From Erwinia sp. 198 (GTDB taxonomy: Bacteria; Pseudomonadota; Gammaproteobacteria; Enterobacterales; Enterobacteriaceae): a stretch of 64,000 nt of DNA. Location: positions 1-64,000 of the forward strand of contig NZ_RHUM01000017.1 in the NCBI RefSeq assembly GCF_003937915.1, in the 5' to 3' direction. Below the pieces are notes generated by a model that had not been told where the DNA came from, did no database searches, and was given only the letters and a program-made list of their open reading frames with translations. Shown here in pieces: positions 39,658 through 50,245 of this stretch; the stretch's first letter is position 1; every line of letters begins with the position of its first letter. The translations under genes were made by a program, and so were the position numbers.

Positions 39658-42600
39658 ATGAAAAGAATGTTGATCAACGCAACTCAACAGGAGGAGTTGC
39701 GTGTCGCCCTTGTAGACGGACAGCGTCTGTACGATCTGGATATCGAAAGCCCAGGACACGAACAGAAGAAAGCCAACATCTATAAAGGTAAAATTACCCG
39801 CATCGAACCCAGCCTTGAAGCCGCCTTCGTTGACTACGGCGCTGAGAGACACGGTTTTCTCCCTCTGAAAGAAATCTCCCGCGAAAACTTTCCTGCCAAC
39901 TATTCCTCTCATGGCCGTCCTAATATCAAAGACGTGCTGCGTGAAGGTCAGGAAGTGATTGTTCAGATCGATAAAGAAGAGCGCGGCAATAAAGGCGCGG
40001 CGTTGACCACCTTTATTAGTCTGGCCGGCAGCTACCTGGTGCTGATGCCGAACAATCCGCGCGCGGGCGGGATTTCCCGCCGTATCGAAGGCGATGACCG
40101 TACCGAGCTGAAAGAAGCGCTTTCCGCGCTGGATCTCCCGGAAGGCATGGGTCTGATCGTGCGTACCGCAGGCGTTGGCAAATCCGCCGAAGCGCTGCAG
40201 TGGGATTTAAGCTTCCGCATGAAGCACTGGGAGGCGATTAAAAAGGCTGCCGACAGCCGCCCTGCCCCCTTCCTGATCCATCAGGAAAGCAACGTTATCG
40301 TTCGCGCCTTCCGCGACTATCTGCGCCAGGATATCGGCGAAATCCTTATTGATAACCCGAAAGTGCTGGAGCTGGCTCGCCAGCATATCGCCGCGCTGGG
40401 TCGTCCCGATTTCAGCAGCAAAATCAAGCTGTACACCGGCGAAATCCCGCTGTTCAGCCATTACCAAATCGAATCGCAAATCGAGTCGGCCTTCCAGCGT
40501 GAAGTGCGTCTGCCTTCCGGCGGCTCTATCGTTATCGATTCCACCGAAGCGCTGACCGCTATCGATATCAACTCCGCGCGCGCTACCCGCGGCGGCGATA
40601 TCGAAGAAACCGCCTTTAATACCAATCTGGAAGCGGCGGATGAAATTGCCCGCCAGCTGCGCCTGCGCGACCTTGGCGGCCTGATTGTTATCGACTTTAT
40701 CGATATGACGCCGGTTCGCCACCAGCGCGCGGTAGAAAATCGCCTGCGTGAAGCCGTGCGCCAGGATCGCGCTCGTATCCAGATTAGCCATATCTCGCGT
40801 TTCGGCCTGCTGGAGATGTCGCGTCAGCGCCTTAGCCCGTCGCTGGGCGAATCCAGTCATCACGTTTGCCCTCGCTGTAGCGGCACCGGCACCATCCGTG
40901 ATAACGAATCGCTGTCGCTTTCTATTCTGCGTTTGATTGAAGAAGAAGCGCTGAAAGAGAACACTAAAGAAGTCCACGCTATTGTCCCGGTACAGATCGC
41001 GTCCTATCTGCTTAATGAAAAACGTGAAGCGGTAAGCGCTATTGAAAAACGCCAGGGCGGCGTGCGCGCGATTATCGTGCCTAACGATCAGATGCAGACA
41101 CCGCACTACTCCGTGCTGCGCGTGCGTAGCGGCGAAGAGACGCAGACCCTCAGCTATCATCTGCCTAAGCTGCATGAAGCCGAAATGGCGCTGCCTTCGG
41201 AAGAGGAGCACGCCGAGCGCAAACGCCCTGAGCAACCGGCTCTGGCCGCGTTTGTAATGCCGGATGCGCCGCCTGTGCCGCACGAGCCGGAACCAGAAGC
41301 GCCAGTCGAGCCTGCTGCCGTCGCTCAGCCTGCTGCCGCGCCTGCGGCTAACGAGCCGGGCCTGGTCGGCCGCTTCCTGCGTGGCCTGAAGAAGATGTTC
41401 GCTGCCGAAGAGAAGCCAGCCGAACAGCCTCAGCCTGCCGCCGTGGTGGTGGAAGAAGAGAAAGCGCCGGAAGCGACCCCGCCGCGCAGCGAGCGTCGTA
41501 ACAACCGCCGTCAGAATAACCGTCGTGACCGCAACAATGGCGATCGTTACGGTGATCGTAGCGAACGCAATGGCGAACGCAACGAACGTAACGACCGCAA
41601 CGGCGAACGCAACGACCGCAGCGGCGACCGCAGCGGCGAACGTAACGACCGCAACGGCGAGCGTAACGACCGCAACGGCGACCGCAATGACCGCAACGGC
41701 GAGCGTAACAATCGCAACAGCAACCGTAACGAGCGCATGGTGCGCGACAGCGATCCGCAGGCGGAAGCCCGCGAAGAGAATCGTCGCAACAAACGCAACG
41801 TTGCGCCGCAGGAAGATGCGCCAGTCAGTGAAGAAGTTCGCAACCAGCAGCGTGAAGAGCAGCAGCAGCAACGCCGTGAACAGCGCGCCGAGCGCAAACG
41901 CCGTCAGGAAGAAAAACGCCTGGCCGCTCAGGAAGAAAAAGTTGAAAGCGCACAGCCAGAAGAAGCTGCTGTCGCTGCTGAACAGGGTGAAGAGCAGGTT
42001 CAGGTAATGCCGCGTCGTAAGCCGCGCCAGCTGAGCCAGAAAGTGCGTATCGAGACGGCTGAGCAGACCGCAGCCCGCTCTTTCGCGCCGGAAGAAGCCG
42101 CGCCAGCTGAAGAACAGCAGCCAGCCCTGACCGAAGCGGTGGATATCGTGGAAGCCGACGAGGAGGAGCGCGACACCAACAGCATGCCGCGTCGTTCACG
42201 TCGTTCACCGCGTCATCTGCGCGTTAGCGGCCAGCGTCGCCGTCGCTATCGTGACGAGCGTTATCCAAACCAGTCGCCGATGCCGCTGACCTTTGCCGCC
42301 GCTTCCCCGGAAATGGCTTCAGGCAAAGTATGGGTCTCCTATCCGGTAGCCCATATCTCTGATAACCATGAGATTGAGCAGTCGGTAGTACCGGATTACG
42401 GCCACGAAGAGACGGCCGCAGCCGTTGCCGTAGCGGCCGCTGAAAGCCTGCCGCAGGACGTACAGGACGAAGCGCAGCCGGTACATATCGCTGAGCCACA
42501 GTCTGTTGAGCCAACAACACCGGCTGAAATCGCTGCTGCCGTAGCGCCGACAGCCGTAACCGATAACGCTGCGATTGCTGCGCCGGTGAATGAAGAACCT

Positions 42601-43443
42601 GCCGTTATCTCCGCCGCTGACGAAGAAGTCGCGAAAGAGGTTGCACAGGCCGCCTTCCCGACGGCGGAACCAGCGGAAAGCGAAGCTGTCGATCGGGCTT
42701 TCGCCGCTGATGTCAGCGAGCAGACAGAGCAGCAGGTAGCTGAGGTGCTTAACGCGCCAGAGGTCAAAGCCGACGTAGTGGCTTCCGAGCCGCATGCGCC
42801 GGTTGCCGGTCGCGACGAGCCTGCTTCTGCATCCGCACAGGCTGAAGCCGCAGCGCCAGCAGCGCAGACCGAGGCTCCGGCCCAGGCTGAAGCCGCAGCG
42901 CCAGCAGCGCAGACCGAGGCTCCGGCCCAGGCTGAAGCCGCAGCGCCGGCAGCGCAGACCGAGGATCCGGCCCAGGCTGAAGCCGCAGCGCCAGCAGCGC
43001 AGACTGAAGCTCCGGTTCAGGCTGAAGCCGCAGCGCCAGCAGCGCAGACTGAAGCTCCGGTTCAGGCTGAAGCAGCGCCAGTTGCTCAGTCAGAGGCTCC
43101 GGTTCAGGCTGAAGCCGCAGCGCCAGCAGCACAGGCTGAAGCACCGCGTGTTGCTTCCGCCGCGCCAGCGCGCCCTCAGGCACCTGCTGAAGCAGCTCCA
43201 CAGGCTGCAGCACCGGCGTCAACAGCAGCCGTTGCTGAAAAAGCGCAGCCTGAAGTTGCCGCGCCGGCCTTTAAACATCATGCCACGGCACCGATGACCA
43301 AAGCGCCAGCGCCTGAGTACCAGGCAGAACCTGCTCGCAACAGCGACTGGGTGCGTCCTTCCTTCAACTTTGAAGGCAAAGGTGCCGCAGGTGGTCATGC
43401 CGCTACGCATCAGGCGACGGCTCCGGCTACCCGCCCTGAGTAA
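39658..43443 (+). CDS. rne: Ribonuclease E
   Basis: Essential endoribonuclease and degradosome scaffold, 1,261 residues. The catalytic half contains the S1 domain ([20 protein letters not shown]), the DNase I-like domain with acidic residues in [12 protein letters not shown] and [10 protein letters not shown], and the zinc-link CPRCSGTG. Past about residue 560 is the membrane-binding amphipathic helix ([15 protein letters not shown]). Then come an Arg/Asn-rich RNA-binding segment with RNGERND-like repeats (about 41560-41740), a second RNA-binding region [19 protein letters not shown], an Ala/Glu/Pro repeat region and the C-terminal PNPase-binding microdomain near [13 protein letters not shown]. 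It is longer than E. coli RNase E (1,061 residues), chiefly through the repetitive C-terminal half. Confidence 0.98.
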   Translation: MKRMLINATQQEELRVALVDGQRLYDLDIESPGHEQKKANIYKGKITRIEPSLEAAFVDYGAERHGFLPLKEISRENFPANYSSHGRPNIKDVLREGQEVIVQIDKEERGNKGAALTTFISLAGSYLVLMPNNPRAGGISRRIEGDDRTELKEALSALDLPEGMGLIVRTAGVGKSAEALQWDLSFRMKHWEAIKKAADSRPAPFLIHQESNVIVRAFRDYLRQDIGEILIDNPKVLELARQHIAALGRPDFSSKIKLYTGEIPLFSHYQIESQIESAFQREVRLPSGGSIVIDSTEALTAIDINSARATRGGDIEETAFNTNLEAADEIARQLRLRDLGGLIVIDFIDMTPVRHQRAVENRLREAVRQDRARIQISHISRFGLLEMSRQRLSPSLGESSHHVCPRCSGTGTIRDNESLSLSILRLIEEEALKENTKEVHAIVPVQIASYLLNEKREAVSAIEKRQGGVRAIIVPNDQMQTPHYSVLRVRSGEETQTLSYHLPKLHEAEMALPSEEEHAERKRPEQPALAAFVMPDAPPVPHEPEPEAPVEPAAVAQPAAAPAANEPGLVGRFLRGLKKMFAAEEKPAEQPQPAAVVVEEEKAPEATPPRSERRNNRRQNNRRDRNNGDRYGDRSERNGERNERNDRNGERNDRSGDRSGERNDRNGERNDRNGDRNDRNGERNNRNSNRNERMVRDSDPQAEAREENRRNKRNVAPQEDAPVSEEVRNQQREEQQQQRREQRAERKRRQEEKRLAAQEEKVESAQPEEAAVAAEQGEEQVQVMPRRKPRQLSQKVRIETAEQTAARSFAPEEAAPAEEQQPALTEAVDIVEADEEERDTNSMPRRSRRSPRHLRVSGQRRRRYRDERYPNQSPMPLTFAAASPEMASGKVWVSYPVAHISDNHEIEQSVVPDYGHEETAAAVAVAAAESLPQDVQDEAQPVHIAEPQSVEPTTPAEIAAAVAPTAVTDNAAIAAPVNEEPAVISAADEEVAKEVAQAAFPTAEPAESEAVDRAFAADVSEQTEQQVAEVLNAPEVKADVVASEPHAPVAGRDEPASASAQAEAAAPAAQTEAPAQAEAAAPAAQTEAPAQAEAAAPAAQTEDPAQAEAAAPAAQTEAPVQAEAAAPAAQTEAPVQAEAAPVAQSEAPVQAEAAAPAAQAEAPRVASAAPARPQAPAEAAPQAAAPASTAAVAEKAQPEVAAPAFKHHATAPMTKAPAPEYQAEPARNSDWVRPSFNFEGKGAAGGHAATHQATAPATRPE
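42838..43149 (+). repeat. 45-bp coding tandem repeats in rne
   Basis: Seven tandem copies of a 45-bp unit encoding [15 protein letters not shown], the sixth one codon shorter. Copies are nearly identical at DNA level (for example gctgaagccgcagcgcc), so copy number may vary between strains. Confidence 0.9.
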
Positions 43444-43461
43444 GCAGCAATGCTGATAAAA

Positions 43462-43491
43462 AGCCCCGGTCAGTGACCGGGGCTTTTTTTT
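43462..43491 (+). terminator. Intrinsic terminator of rne
   Basis: Stem AGCCCCGGT/ACCGGGGCT with a five-base loop, followed by eight T, 18 bp past the rne stop. Confidence 0.93.
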
Positions 43492-43635
43492 GCCTGCGCT
43501 GACGCAAAACGATCCCGGCCGTGCGATATGCGCCGCTTCTCCGCCATCAATCACTATTTTTGACAGTAATTCTCCGCGCCAAACGCTCGGTTTTCGGCCC
43601 CGGTCGGGATCAGGCCAGCCGGACGGCTGCGCGAT

Positions 43636-43935
43636 GGCTTTGCCGATTTTTTACGCTATGACGTGCTGATAGCGTAAGTGCTGCCCTTTCCTGCTCATAA
43701 ACATGGCGTTGAACAGTTTATTATTGCGGGGCAAAGCGTTGACGCAGCCTGCCTGCAGGAGGGCGACGGTGTCGCTTAACGTCCCGGCGTGTCGCTTCCT
43801 TTTGGTACGGACAGCGAAGGGATGCCTGTTAACAGGCAGATTGTCGGCAAATGGCATGTAGAAGCGACTGTTTTACATGTGGCTTTGTTACCGGAAGCCG
43901 TTAGTGCGCCGACGGGACGCCATCCGGCATTATAA
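43636..43935 (+). pseudogene. Remnant of an amidase-signature enzyme (C-terminal part)
   Basis: No intact frame, but translation shows the end of an amidase. One frame reads GFADFLRYDVLIA, an in-frame TAA, then VLPFPAHKHGVEQF. After a further stop and a one-base shift it continues NVPA / VSLPFGTDSEGMPVNRQIVG, then EATVLHVALLPEA and PTGRHPAL before TAA at 43933-43935. The pattern yDvLlaPvlpfpAhkH...vSlPfGtdseGmPvgvQivG...ateatvlrvA is the conserved C-terminus of amidase-family proteins. At least two stops and one frameshift make it a dead gene; the N-terminal part is not recognisable upstream. Confidence 0.75.
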
Positions 43936-43986
43936 TACCCCGCCGCCACGCTCAGCTTTATTTACCCATTTCAAAGGAGACTATTT

Positions 43987-44559
43987 ATGGATGCTTTTTT
44001 TCAACCTGTTGAACTCGAAAAGGCTTATCGGCTGATCAATCACGGCCCAACAATCCTGGTGTCGGCAACACATGAAGGCGTCGAAAACGTGATGTCCGCC
44101 GCCTGGGCGTGTGGGCTGGATTTCAAACCGGCAAAATTAACGGTGGTGCTTGATAAAAGCGCCTTTACCCGCCGCCTGATTGAAGCCAGCGGTCAGTTTG
44201 TTATCCAGGTTCCCACCGCAGCGCAGGCCGACCTTGTGCATTATTTGGGCACCCATTCACGCCATCACGAGCAGGATAAGCTGTTAAAATCGGGCGTGGA
44301 TCTTTTCTCCATGCCGGAAGTTGCGCCGCCGCTGGTAGCAGGCTGTGCCGCCTGGCTTTTTTGTCATCTTATTCCGCTTGAACAAAATCAGCAGGATCAT
44401 GATTTATTTATCGGAGAAATTAAAAGCGCCTGGGCTGACAGCCGGGTGTTCAGAGAAGGTCACTGGCACTTTGAAGAAACGGGCGATGAGTGGCGTAGCC
44501 TGCACTATATTGCCGGCAAACATTTCTATACTACCGGCAGGTCGCTGGTGGTGGAATAA
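43987..44559 (+). CDS. Flavin-reductase-like FMN-binding split-barrel protein
   Basis: 190 residues resembling the flavin reductase-like (DIM6/NTAB) family: the N-terminal GPTILVSATHEGVENVMSAA matches the FMN-binding strand-turn motif (P-T-xLVS...N-xMxxAW), and KLTVVLDKSAFTRRLIEASG continues the split barrel. It probably binds FMN and may reduce flavin or act on a small oxidised substrate; the substrate is unknown. AAAGGAG lies eight bases before the ATG. It is not found between rne and flgL in E. coli. It sits 51 bp after the amidase remnant, so the two may once have been one catabolic unit. Confidence 0.82.
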   Translation: MDAFFQPVELEKAYRLINHGPTILVSATHEGVENVMSAAWACGLDFKPAKLTVVLDKSAFTRRLIEASGQFVIQVPTAAQADLVHYLGTHSRHHEQDKLLKSGVDLFSMPEVAPPLVAGCAAWLFCHLIPLEQNQQDHDLFIGEIKSAWADSRVFREGHWHFEETGDEWRSLHYIAGKHFYTTGRSLVVE

Positions 44560-44572
44560 GCTAAAAACGGGC

Positions 44573-44611
44573 AAAAAAAACCCGTCGTCAGGAGGTTAAT
44601 CTGAAGACGGG
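44573..44611 (-). terminator. Intrinsic terminator of the flgKL transcript
   Basis: Read on the minus strand, CCCGTC...CAG pairs with CTG...GACGGG and is followed by eight T (44573-44580), 46 bp after the flgL stop. Confidence 0.65.
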
Positions 44612-44656
44612 GAAAAAACGGACGCACCCGGTTTAAGCGCGTCCAAATGGGTAAAC

Positions 44657-45622
44657 CTAAGAATTCATTTTAAACAGCGACATCTGTGACATGGAGCTGA
44701 ACACTTTATAAGACGCCTGCAGCGCAGCCTGCTTCATGGTGTAAGACGAAATCGTGCTGGTGTAATCGGCATCTACCAGATTACTCATCTGGGTCGCCTG
44801 GCTCAGCGCGGTATCGTCAGATTTCGCTTCGATGCTGTCCAGCTCGCTCAGCTGCGTACCCACTTCGGACTGAACTTTCAGCACGTTGTTCATGGAGTTA
44901 CGCAGGCCGCGGTTGGCCTTAGCCATATCCGCTGCCGCCGCATCTTTGGTCGCGCCGTCCGCATTCGCCAGCGGCTGCTTCAGCGAGTTAATCGCCGTGT
45001 TCAGCGTGGTGAAAATATTGCTTTCACTGGCGCTGCCGTCCGGCTCCGCCACCGCATTGCTGGTCAGCGAGGTAAAGACCTGGCTGCCGGTATGGCTGGT
45101 GGTCATGGTGCGGCTGGCATCCACTTTCTGGCTGATAGCGGTATCGCCGCCGCTGTAGGCGACGTTGCCGCTGGCATCCTGCGTGAAAGGCGCCGTATCG
45201 GACTTGTAACCGGCAAAAATATAGCGGCCGTTACCGTCCGTAGAGTTCGCCAGGTTCATCAGCTGATCGCGCAGGCTGGTGAGCGTGGTGGCATAAGTCG
45301 AGCGGTCTTCGTCCGACAGCGTGCCGGTTGAAGCGGCCACTACCGCCGTTTGCGCCTGGGTGATCACGCTGGTCACCTGCGACAGACTGGTGGCTTCCTG
45401 CGACAGGCTGCTGGTGGCGAAGTTACGCGCCGTTTTGTACTGGCTGGTCTCGGCCTGAGCCTGAGACAGCACAACGGCCTGGGCCGCCGCGACCGGATCG
45501 TCCGAGGGCCTGACCACGCGTTTGCCGGTCGATAACTGTTCGCCTGACTTCAGCCAGCTGGCCTGCGAATCAGAAATGCCGCGCATTTGCTGGTCATAAA
45601 TCATTGTGGTGCTTAAACGCAT
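44657..45622 (-). CDS. flgL: Flagellar hook-filament junction protein 3 (HAP3)
   Basis: 321-residue junction protein between hook and filament. The N-terminal flagellin-like coiled coil MRLSTTMIYDQQMRGISD and the C-terminal helix SSYTMKQAALQASYKVFSSM are characteristic. It follows flgK by 20 bp and is transcribed with it from the sigma-28 promoter at 47377-47403. The flgKL pair ends with a terminator before the flavin-reductase-like gene. Confidence 0.96.
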   Translation of the reverse strand: MRLSTTMIYDQQMRGISDSQASWLKSGEQLSTGKRVVRPSDDPVAAAQAVVLSQAQAETSQYKTARNFATSSLSQEATSLSQVTSVITQAQTAVVAASTGTLSDEDRSTYATTLTSLRDQLMNLANSTDGNGRYIFAGYKSDTAPFTQDASGNVAYSGGDTAISQKVDASRTMTTSHTGSQVFTSLTSNAVAEPDGSASESNIFTTLNTAINSLKQPLANADGATKDAAAADMAKANRGLRNSMNNVLKVQSEVGTQLSELDSIEAKSDDTALSQATQMSNLVDADYTSTISSYTMKQAALQASYKVFSSMSQMSLFKMNS

Positions 45623-45642
45623 GATTTTATCCTTCTGAGGAA

Positions 45643-47295
45643 TCAGCTTACGGCGCCAATCAGCGCGTTAAATATGGTCGTGGCGGTCTGCAAAATTTGC
45701 GCGTTGGCCGTGTAATACTGCTGATAGCGCGTCAGGTTGCCGTACTCTTCGTCCAGGTTCACGCCGGAAACGGACTGCTGCTGATTGGTCAGCTGCGTCA
45801 CCACGTTGCCCTGCGTAGTGCTGGTCGTTTGCAGGTTGCTGGTTTTGTTACCGATAGAGGCAACCATGCTGGCGTAGCCCTGCGTTACCGTGCTGCTGCC
45901 GCCGATCACTTTTTTGGTTTGCAAATCCAGCAGCGACTGAGCATTTTTGTTGTTGCTCACTCCATTATCGGCATCGCCAGCGGCGACTTTAGCTTCGTCG
46001 GTGATATTGACGCTCATATTGGTGATAACGTTGGCGACCGGCTTCACCAGGAAGCTGTCCTTCGCCGTTGGCGTACCGGATACCGTCAGCTGCAGGCCAT
46101 CAAAGTTCAGCGTGGTATTGCCGCTGGCGTCCGTAGACGGGTTCGCGGAGACGCTGGCGTTGTCGGAAAGACGCTTTACGCTCCAGCCGTTGGTGTCGTA
46201 GCTCACCTTATAATCAGACGCTTTTACCGCGCTGGTATCGGTCCAGGCCGCCGAAAGCGAAGCCGTTTTGCTGTTATTGGTGTTGGACGTCACCGACGGG
46301 CCGCCGAGGTTAAAGAAGGCCTCGCCCGCGTCGCCGTTGCTGTCATAGCCCGCTTTATGCTGGGTATTGAAGCTGTCGCCCAGCGCCATCGCCATCTGGC
46401 CAAGCTGGTTACGGGTATTATCCAGATCGGTGCGGAAAGCCAGCAGGCCGCCCAGCGAGCCGGTGGTCACCAGGCTTTCCGGGATTTCCGTCGCCTTACC
46501 GCTGGTGTTATCCACCATAGCGATAGTTTTACGGCTCGGATCGCTGCTGGCAGAAACGGAAGCCAGCTTGCTGTAGCTGTCGCCCTGCACCAGCGAAATA
46601 CCGTTGCCGATGCTGATGTTATAGCTGCCGCCGTCCTGCTGACTGACGGTTACGCCGACGATTTTGTTCAGATCGCTGACCAGCTGATCGCGCTGATCCA
46701 TCAGATCGTTAGGCTCGTTGCCTGCACCCGCGCCTTTCAGCTTGGTGATCTGCTGGTTAATATTGGCGATCTGCTTAGCGAAACCGTTGATCTGATCGAC
46801 GCTGGAGGTGATCGAGGTGCTCAGGCTGCTGTCTACGTTACGTAAATAGGTATCCGTAACCCTGAACTGGTTAACCAGACCGTCAGCCTTACCCAATACC
46901 GCCTGACGCGAAGACGAGTCGGAGGCGTTGCTGACCAGCGTTTGCAGCGATGAGAAGAAATCCTGCACGGTGGTCGACAGCGTATTGGTGGTGCTGGAAA
47001 ACATATCGTCAATGTTGGACAGCTGGCTGTACTGCGTGCTCAGCGCGCTGGACTGCGTGCTGGCACTGCGCAGCTGGTTGGTAATAAAGGCATCGTATTC
47101 GCGGTTGACGCTGGCCACCGCCACGCCGTTGCCATAATACTGCGTGCCGTTCAGCGTGCTGCTTGCCTGGGCAAGAACCGTAGTCTGACGTGAATAGCCA
47201 GCAACGTTGTAATTGCTGATGTTGTTACTGGTGGTGCTCAGCGCGGCCGAAGCGGCGTTGATACCGGTCATAGCGGTGTTAATTAAGTTAGACAT
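45643..47295 (-). CDS. flgK: Flagellar hook-filament junction protein 1 (HAP1)
   Basis: 550-residue junction protein. MSNLINTAMTGINAASAALS at the N-terminus and NLTRYQQYYTANAQILQTA near the C-terminus are the conserved D0/D1 coiled-coil parts, with a variable Ser/Thr/Asn-rich middle. It lies 116 bp downstream of flgJ, and that gap contains a near-perfect sigma-28 promoter, so flgKL is expressed late even though it follows the class 2 operon. Confidence 0.97.
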   Translation of the reverse strand: MSNLINTAMTGINAASAALSTTSNNISNYNVAGYSRQTTVLAQASSTLNGTQYYGNGVAVASVNREYDAFITNQLRSASTQSSALSTQYSQLSNIDDMFSSTTNTLSTTVQDFFSSLQTLVSNASDSSSRQAVLGKADGLVNQFRVTDTYLRNVDSSLSTSITSSVDQINGFAKQIANINQQITKLKGAGAGNEPNDLMDQRDQLVSDLNKIVGVTVSQQDGGSYNISIGNGISLVQGDSYSKLASVSASSDPSRKTIAMVDNTSGKATEIPESLVTTGSLGGLLAFRTDLDNTRNQLGQMAMALGDSFNTQHKAGYDSNGDAGEAFFNLGGPSVTSNTNNSKTASLSAAWTDTSAVKASDYKVSYDTNGWSVKRLSDNASVSANPSTDASGNTTLNFDGLQLTVSGTPTAKDSFLVKPVANVITNMSVNITDEAKVAAGDADNGVSNNKNAQSLLDLQTKKVIGGSSTVTQGYASMVASIGNKTSNLQTTSTTQGNVVTQLTNQQQSVSGVNLDEEYGNLTRYQQYYTANAQILQTATTIFNALIGAVS

Positions 47296-47376
47296 GTCGG
47301 TTCCTTATTGCTCCAGCACGGGCCGGCATTACAATCGGTTGCCGGCATGCGCTGATGCGGAACCGGCTTTTAAACG

Positions 47377-47403
47377 TTATCGGCAAAAATAAGGCAAACT
47401 TGA
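47377..47403 (-). promoter_or_regulatory. Sigma-28 (FliA) promoter of flgKL
   Basis: Minus-strand TCAAGTTT-N11-GCCGATAA matches the consensus TAAAGTTT-N11-GCCGATAA with one mismatch and exact spacing. It lies 82 bp before the flgK start. Confidence 0.9.
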
Positions 47404-47411
47404 GCGGAAAA

Positions 47412-48371
47412 TCAGAACAAATCGCCAATATCCTGGCTATAGGCTTTCACTACTTTCTCGCCCATGTTCTTGAATTGTTGGATCATTCCCACCAGCTTCT
47501 GCGCATACTTCGGATCGGTGGCGTAGCCCGCCGCCTGCAGCGCCTGCGCGCCCTGCTCCGGCGTTGCCGCCGTGGTTACCGCCTGGTAACGCGGGTTGTT
47601 GGCAATCAGCTTCACGTAGTCGCTCAACGCGTCGAAATAGGAGTCATAAACGCGGAATTTGGCTTTCACCTTTTTCGCTTCGCCGTGCTCATATTCGGTG
47701 GTGGTGATTTCGGTGGTTTTGCCCTGCCAGCTGCCCGTCGCCTTAATGCCGAAAAGGTTAAAGCTTGGCTTGCCTTCTGCGGTCATGATCTGCCGCTGGC
47801 CCCAGCCAGACTCCAGCGCGGCCTGCGCCAGGATCAGGTGATGAGGAATACCGGTGCCGGCGCTGACTTCTTTCGCCGGCTGCGACAGTTTGGCGATAAA
47901 GTCAGCGCTGTCGCCGCTGAGCGGCCTGTCCGGCGAAGCAGGCAGGCGCGGTACGGCCTGACGAACGATCCGCTCCTGCTCTGTTTGCATCGCCATCGCC
48001 AGCGGCGGCAGCGTGTTGATAAAGTCTTTATCCAGCCTCATCGGCACGGTGCCCGCTTTCTCATCGGGCGCCTGCGCCTGTTCCATCTGCTTGACCATCA
48101 TGTCGGCCAGGCCAAGGCCTTTTGAGGCGATTTCCTGCCCAATCTGCTGGTCGTACATTGAGGTATAAAGCCGCGTCTGTTCGGTGCTCAGCAGGCCATC
48201 CTGCGGCAGCGCCTGGCGCATACTTTTCAACATCATTTGCACAAACATCCCTTCTACCTGTTTAGCGACTTCCCGCGCATGCGCTTTCGGGTCATTGCTG
48301 GCCTGGCGTTTCAGGTTGTTCAGTGAGCCGCTGTCGTAGGCGGCTCCCATCAGAGACTGGGCGTTGCTCAT
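47412..48371 (-). CDS. flgJ: Peptidoglycan hydrolase / rod-cap protein FlgJ
   Basis: 319 residues with two domains. The N-terminal rod-cap chaperone part (MFVQMMLKSMRQALP, TRLYTSMYDQQIGQ) assembles the rod. The C-terminal GH73 glucosaminidase part carries the catalytic glutamate in AQAALESGWGQRQ (about residue 190) and VYDSYFDALSDYVKLI, opening a hole in the peptidoglycan. The start overlaps the flgI stop by one base (TGATG). Confidence 0.97.
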   Translation of the reverse strand: MSNAQSLMGAAYDSGSLNNLKRQASNDPKAHAREVAKQVEGMFVQMMLKSMRQALPQDGLLSTEQTRLYTSMYDQQIGQEIASKGLGLADMMVKQMEQAQAPDEKAGTVPMRLDKDFINTLPPLAMAMQTEQERIVRQAVPRLPASPDRPLSGDSADFIAKLSQPAKEVSAGTGIPHHLILAQAALESGWGQRQIMTAEGKPSFNLFGIKATGSWQGKTTEITTTEYEHGEAKKVKAKFRVYDSYFDALSDYVKLIANNPRYQAVTTAATPEQGAQALQAAGYATDPKYAQKLVGMIQQFKNMGEKVVKAYSQDIGDLF

Positions 48372-49468
48372 CAGATAATTTCCAGTTTGGCGTGCAGGCA
48401 GCCCGCACTCTGCATTGATTGCAGGATGGACATCAGGTCGATCGGCGTAGCGCCTAAGGCGTTCAGGGCACGAACAACGCTGTTCAGATTGGCGCTGGCG
48501 TTTACGCTTTGCAGCGCGCCGCCGCTCTGGCGCAGGTCAATCTGCGTTTGCGGCGTGACCGTGGTCTGGCCGCCCGCGAACGGCGTGTTCGGCTGGCTGA
48601 CGTTCTGCTGCTGGTTAACCGTGACCGACAGGTTGCCCTGAGCGATAGCGCAGGAGCTGAGCATCACTTCACGGTTCATCACCACCGAGCCGGTGCGCGA
48701 GTTGATAATCACTTTTGCATCCTGAATCGGCACGGAAATATCGATGTTCTGAATATCGGCCAGCAGGCGAACCTGAGAGGTGCCATTAGCAGAAACCTGC
48801 ACCTGCACGGTACGACCATCCAGCGCCTGGGCCGAGCCGTAACGGCCGTTAATTGCGTCAGCGATACGTTGTGCCATGCTGAAGTCTTCTTCATTCAGGA
48901 ACAGGTTGATCACGTTAGACGCGCCGAAGCTGTTCGGCAGTTCGCGTTCGATAGTCGCGCCGCCGGTGATGCGGCCGCCGTTCACCTGGTTAACCGTGAC
49001 GCTGCTGCCGCCGGCAGAAGCGCCCGCGCCGCCCACCAGGATATTGCCCTGTGCCAGCGCATAAACCTGATTATCCACGCCTTTCAGCGGGGTCATCAGC
49101 AGCGTGCCGCCGCGCAGGCTTTTGGCGTTACCCATAGAAGACACCACCACGTCGATCACCTGGCCCTGACGGCCAAAGGCAGGCAGCTTGCCCGTGACCA
49201 TAACCGCCGCGACGTTTTTCAGCTGCATGTTGGTGCCGCTGGGCACGGTAATGCCCAGCTGCGACAGCATGTTGTTCAGACTTTGCGTGGTAAACGGCGT
49301 CTGGGTAGTCTGGTCACCGGATCCATCCAGCCCGACAACCAGACCGTACCCGATCAGGGAGTTGTCGCGTACGCCGCCAACCGTGGTCAAATCGCGAATG
49401 CGATCGGCGTGGGCAAATGCGCTGACCGCAGTCAGCAGCAGCAGGGTGAATCGAATAATCTTACGCAT
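48371..49468 (-). CDS. flgI: Flagellar P-ring protein
   Basis: 365-residue periplasmic ring protein with a cleavable signal ([21 protein letters not shown]), then [21 protein letters not shown], conserved across the family. [20 protein letters not shown] is another signature. It assembles in the peptidoglycan layer with the FlgA chaperone encoded at 54702. It is one base overlapped with flgJ and 9 bp after flgH. Confidence 0.98.
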   Translation of the reverse strand: MRKIIRFTLLLLTAVSAFAHADRIRDLTTVGGVRDNSLIGYGLVVGLDGSGDQTTQTPFTTQSLNNMLSQLGITVPSGTNMQLKNVAAVMVTGKLPAFGRQGQVIDVVVSSMGNAKSLRGGTLLMTPLKGVDNQVYALAQGNILVGGAGASAGGSSVTVNQVNGGRITGGATIERELPNSFGASNVINLFLNEEDFSMAQRIADAINGRYGSAQALDGRTVQVQVSANGTSQVRLLADIQNIDISVPIQDAKVIINSRTGSVVMNREVMLSSCAIAQGNLSVTVNQQQNVSQPNTPFAGGQTTVTPQTQIDLRQSGGALQSVNASANLNSVVRALNALGATPIDLMSILQSMQSAGCLHAKLEII

Positions 49469-49477
49469 TTTAACCTC

Positions 49478-50179
49478 TTAGAATGGTGACAGGTTCAGGA
49501 AGAACCGTTGCAGCCAGCCCATCGTCTGTGCCTCATTGATATAGCCGTTGCCGACGTACTCAATGCGGGCATCCGCCACCTGGGTCGAAACTACGCTGTT
49601 GCTGCCGCTGATGGTGCGTGGGTTGACCACGCCCGAGAAGCGGATAAATTCCGTACCCTGGTTAATCTCAATCTGTTTTTCACCGACCACTTTCAGGTTG
49701 CCGTTCGGCAGCACCTGATTCACGGTCACGGTGATAACGCCGATAAAGGTGTTGTTCGCCGTTGCGCCGCCTTTACCTGCAAAGTCGCTCTTGCCGTTGG
49801 CGTCGATATTGGTTTTCTCGCCGCCCAGCAGGCCGGTCAGCGCAGAAGGCAGCGCCGTCAGACCAAGAGATGCGCTACCGTCACGTCCTGCGGAGGCCGT
49901 GGAGCTTTTGCTCGCACTGACGTTTTCCTGCAGGGTAATGGTCAGCGTATCGCCGATATTACGTGGGCGACGATCTTCGAACAGCGGCTGGTAGCCGTAG
50001 TTCATCGGCATCACGCCCTGAAAAATGGAGCCGTTAACCACAGGCGGCGAAGCGGCCAGCGGCTGGGCCGTTGTCGAACCTTCAACCAGGGGCTGACGTG
50101 GAACTAAAGCACAACCGTTAAGCGTCAGGAGCGTCAGGGCTACTAACAAGCGTCCAGGCACTGAAATTTGCTTCGCCAT
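49478..50179 (-). CDS. flgH: Flagellar L-ring lipoprotein
   Basis: 233-residue outer-membrane ring lipoprotein. The lipoprotein signal ends TLNGC (Cys about 22). Conserved segments are [26 protein letters not shown] and [20 protein letters not shown]. It lies 66 bp after flgG and 9 bp before flgI in the flgB operon. Confidence 0.97.
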   Translation of the reverse strand: MAKQISVPGRLLVALTLLTLNGCALVPRQPLVEGSTTAQPLAASPPVVNGSIFQGVMPMNYGYQPLFEDRRPRNIGDTLTITLQENVSASKSSTASAGRDGSASLGLTALPSALTGLLGGEKTNIDANGKSDFAGKGGATANNTFIGVITVTVNQVLPNGNLKVVGEKQIEINQGTEFIRFSGVVNPRTISGSNSVVSTQVADARIEYVGNGYINEAQTMGWLQRFFLNLSPF

Positions 50180-50245
50180 GGAATTAACCTTTAATCATTA
50201 GAGAAAGCTTTTATTAAGCGCCGGGCGAACCCGGCACTGTCATAC

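Noticed and set aside
40207-41871. 554-codon minus-strand frame inside rne
   Set aside because: Antisense shadow of the RNase E gene, whose plus frame matches the family throughout.
43651-43857. 68-codon minus ORF downstream of rne
   Set aside because: It is opposite the amidase remnant, whose plus-strand translation explains the sequence better.
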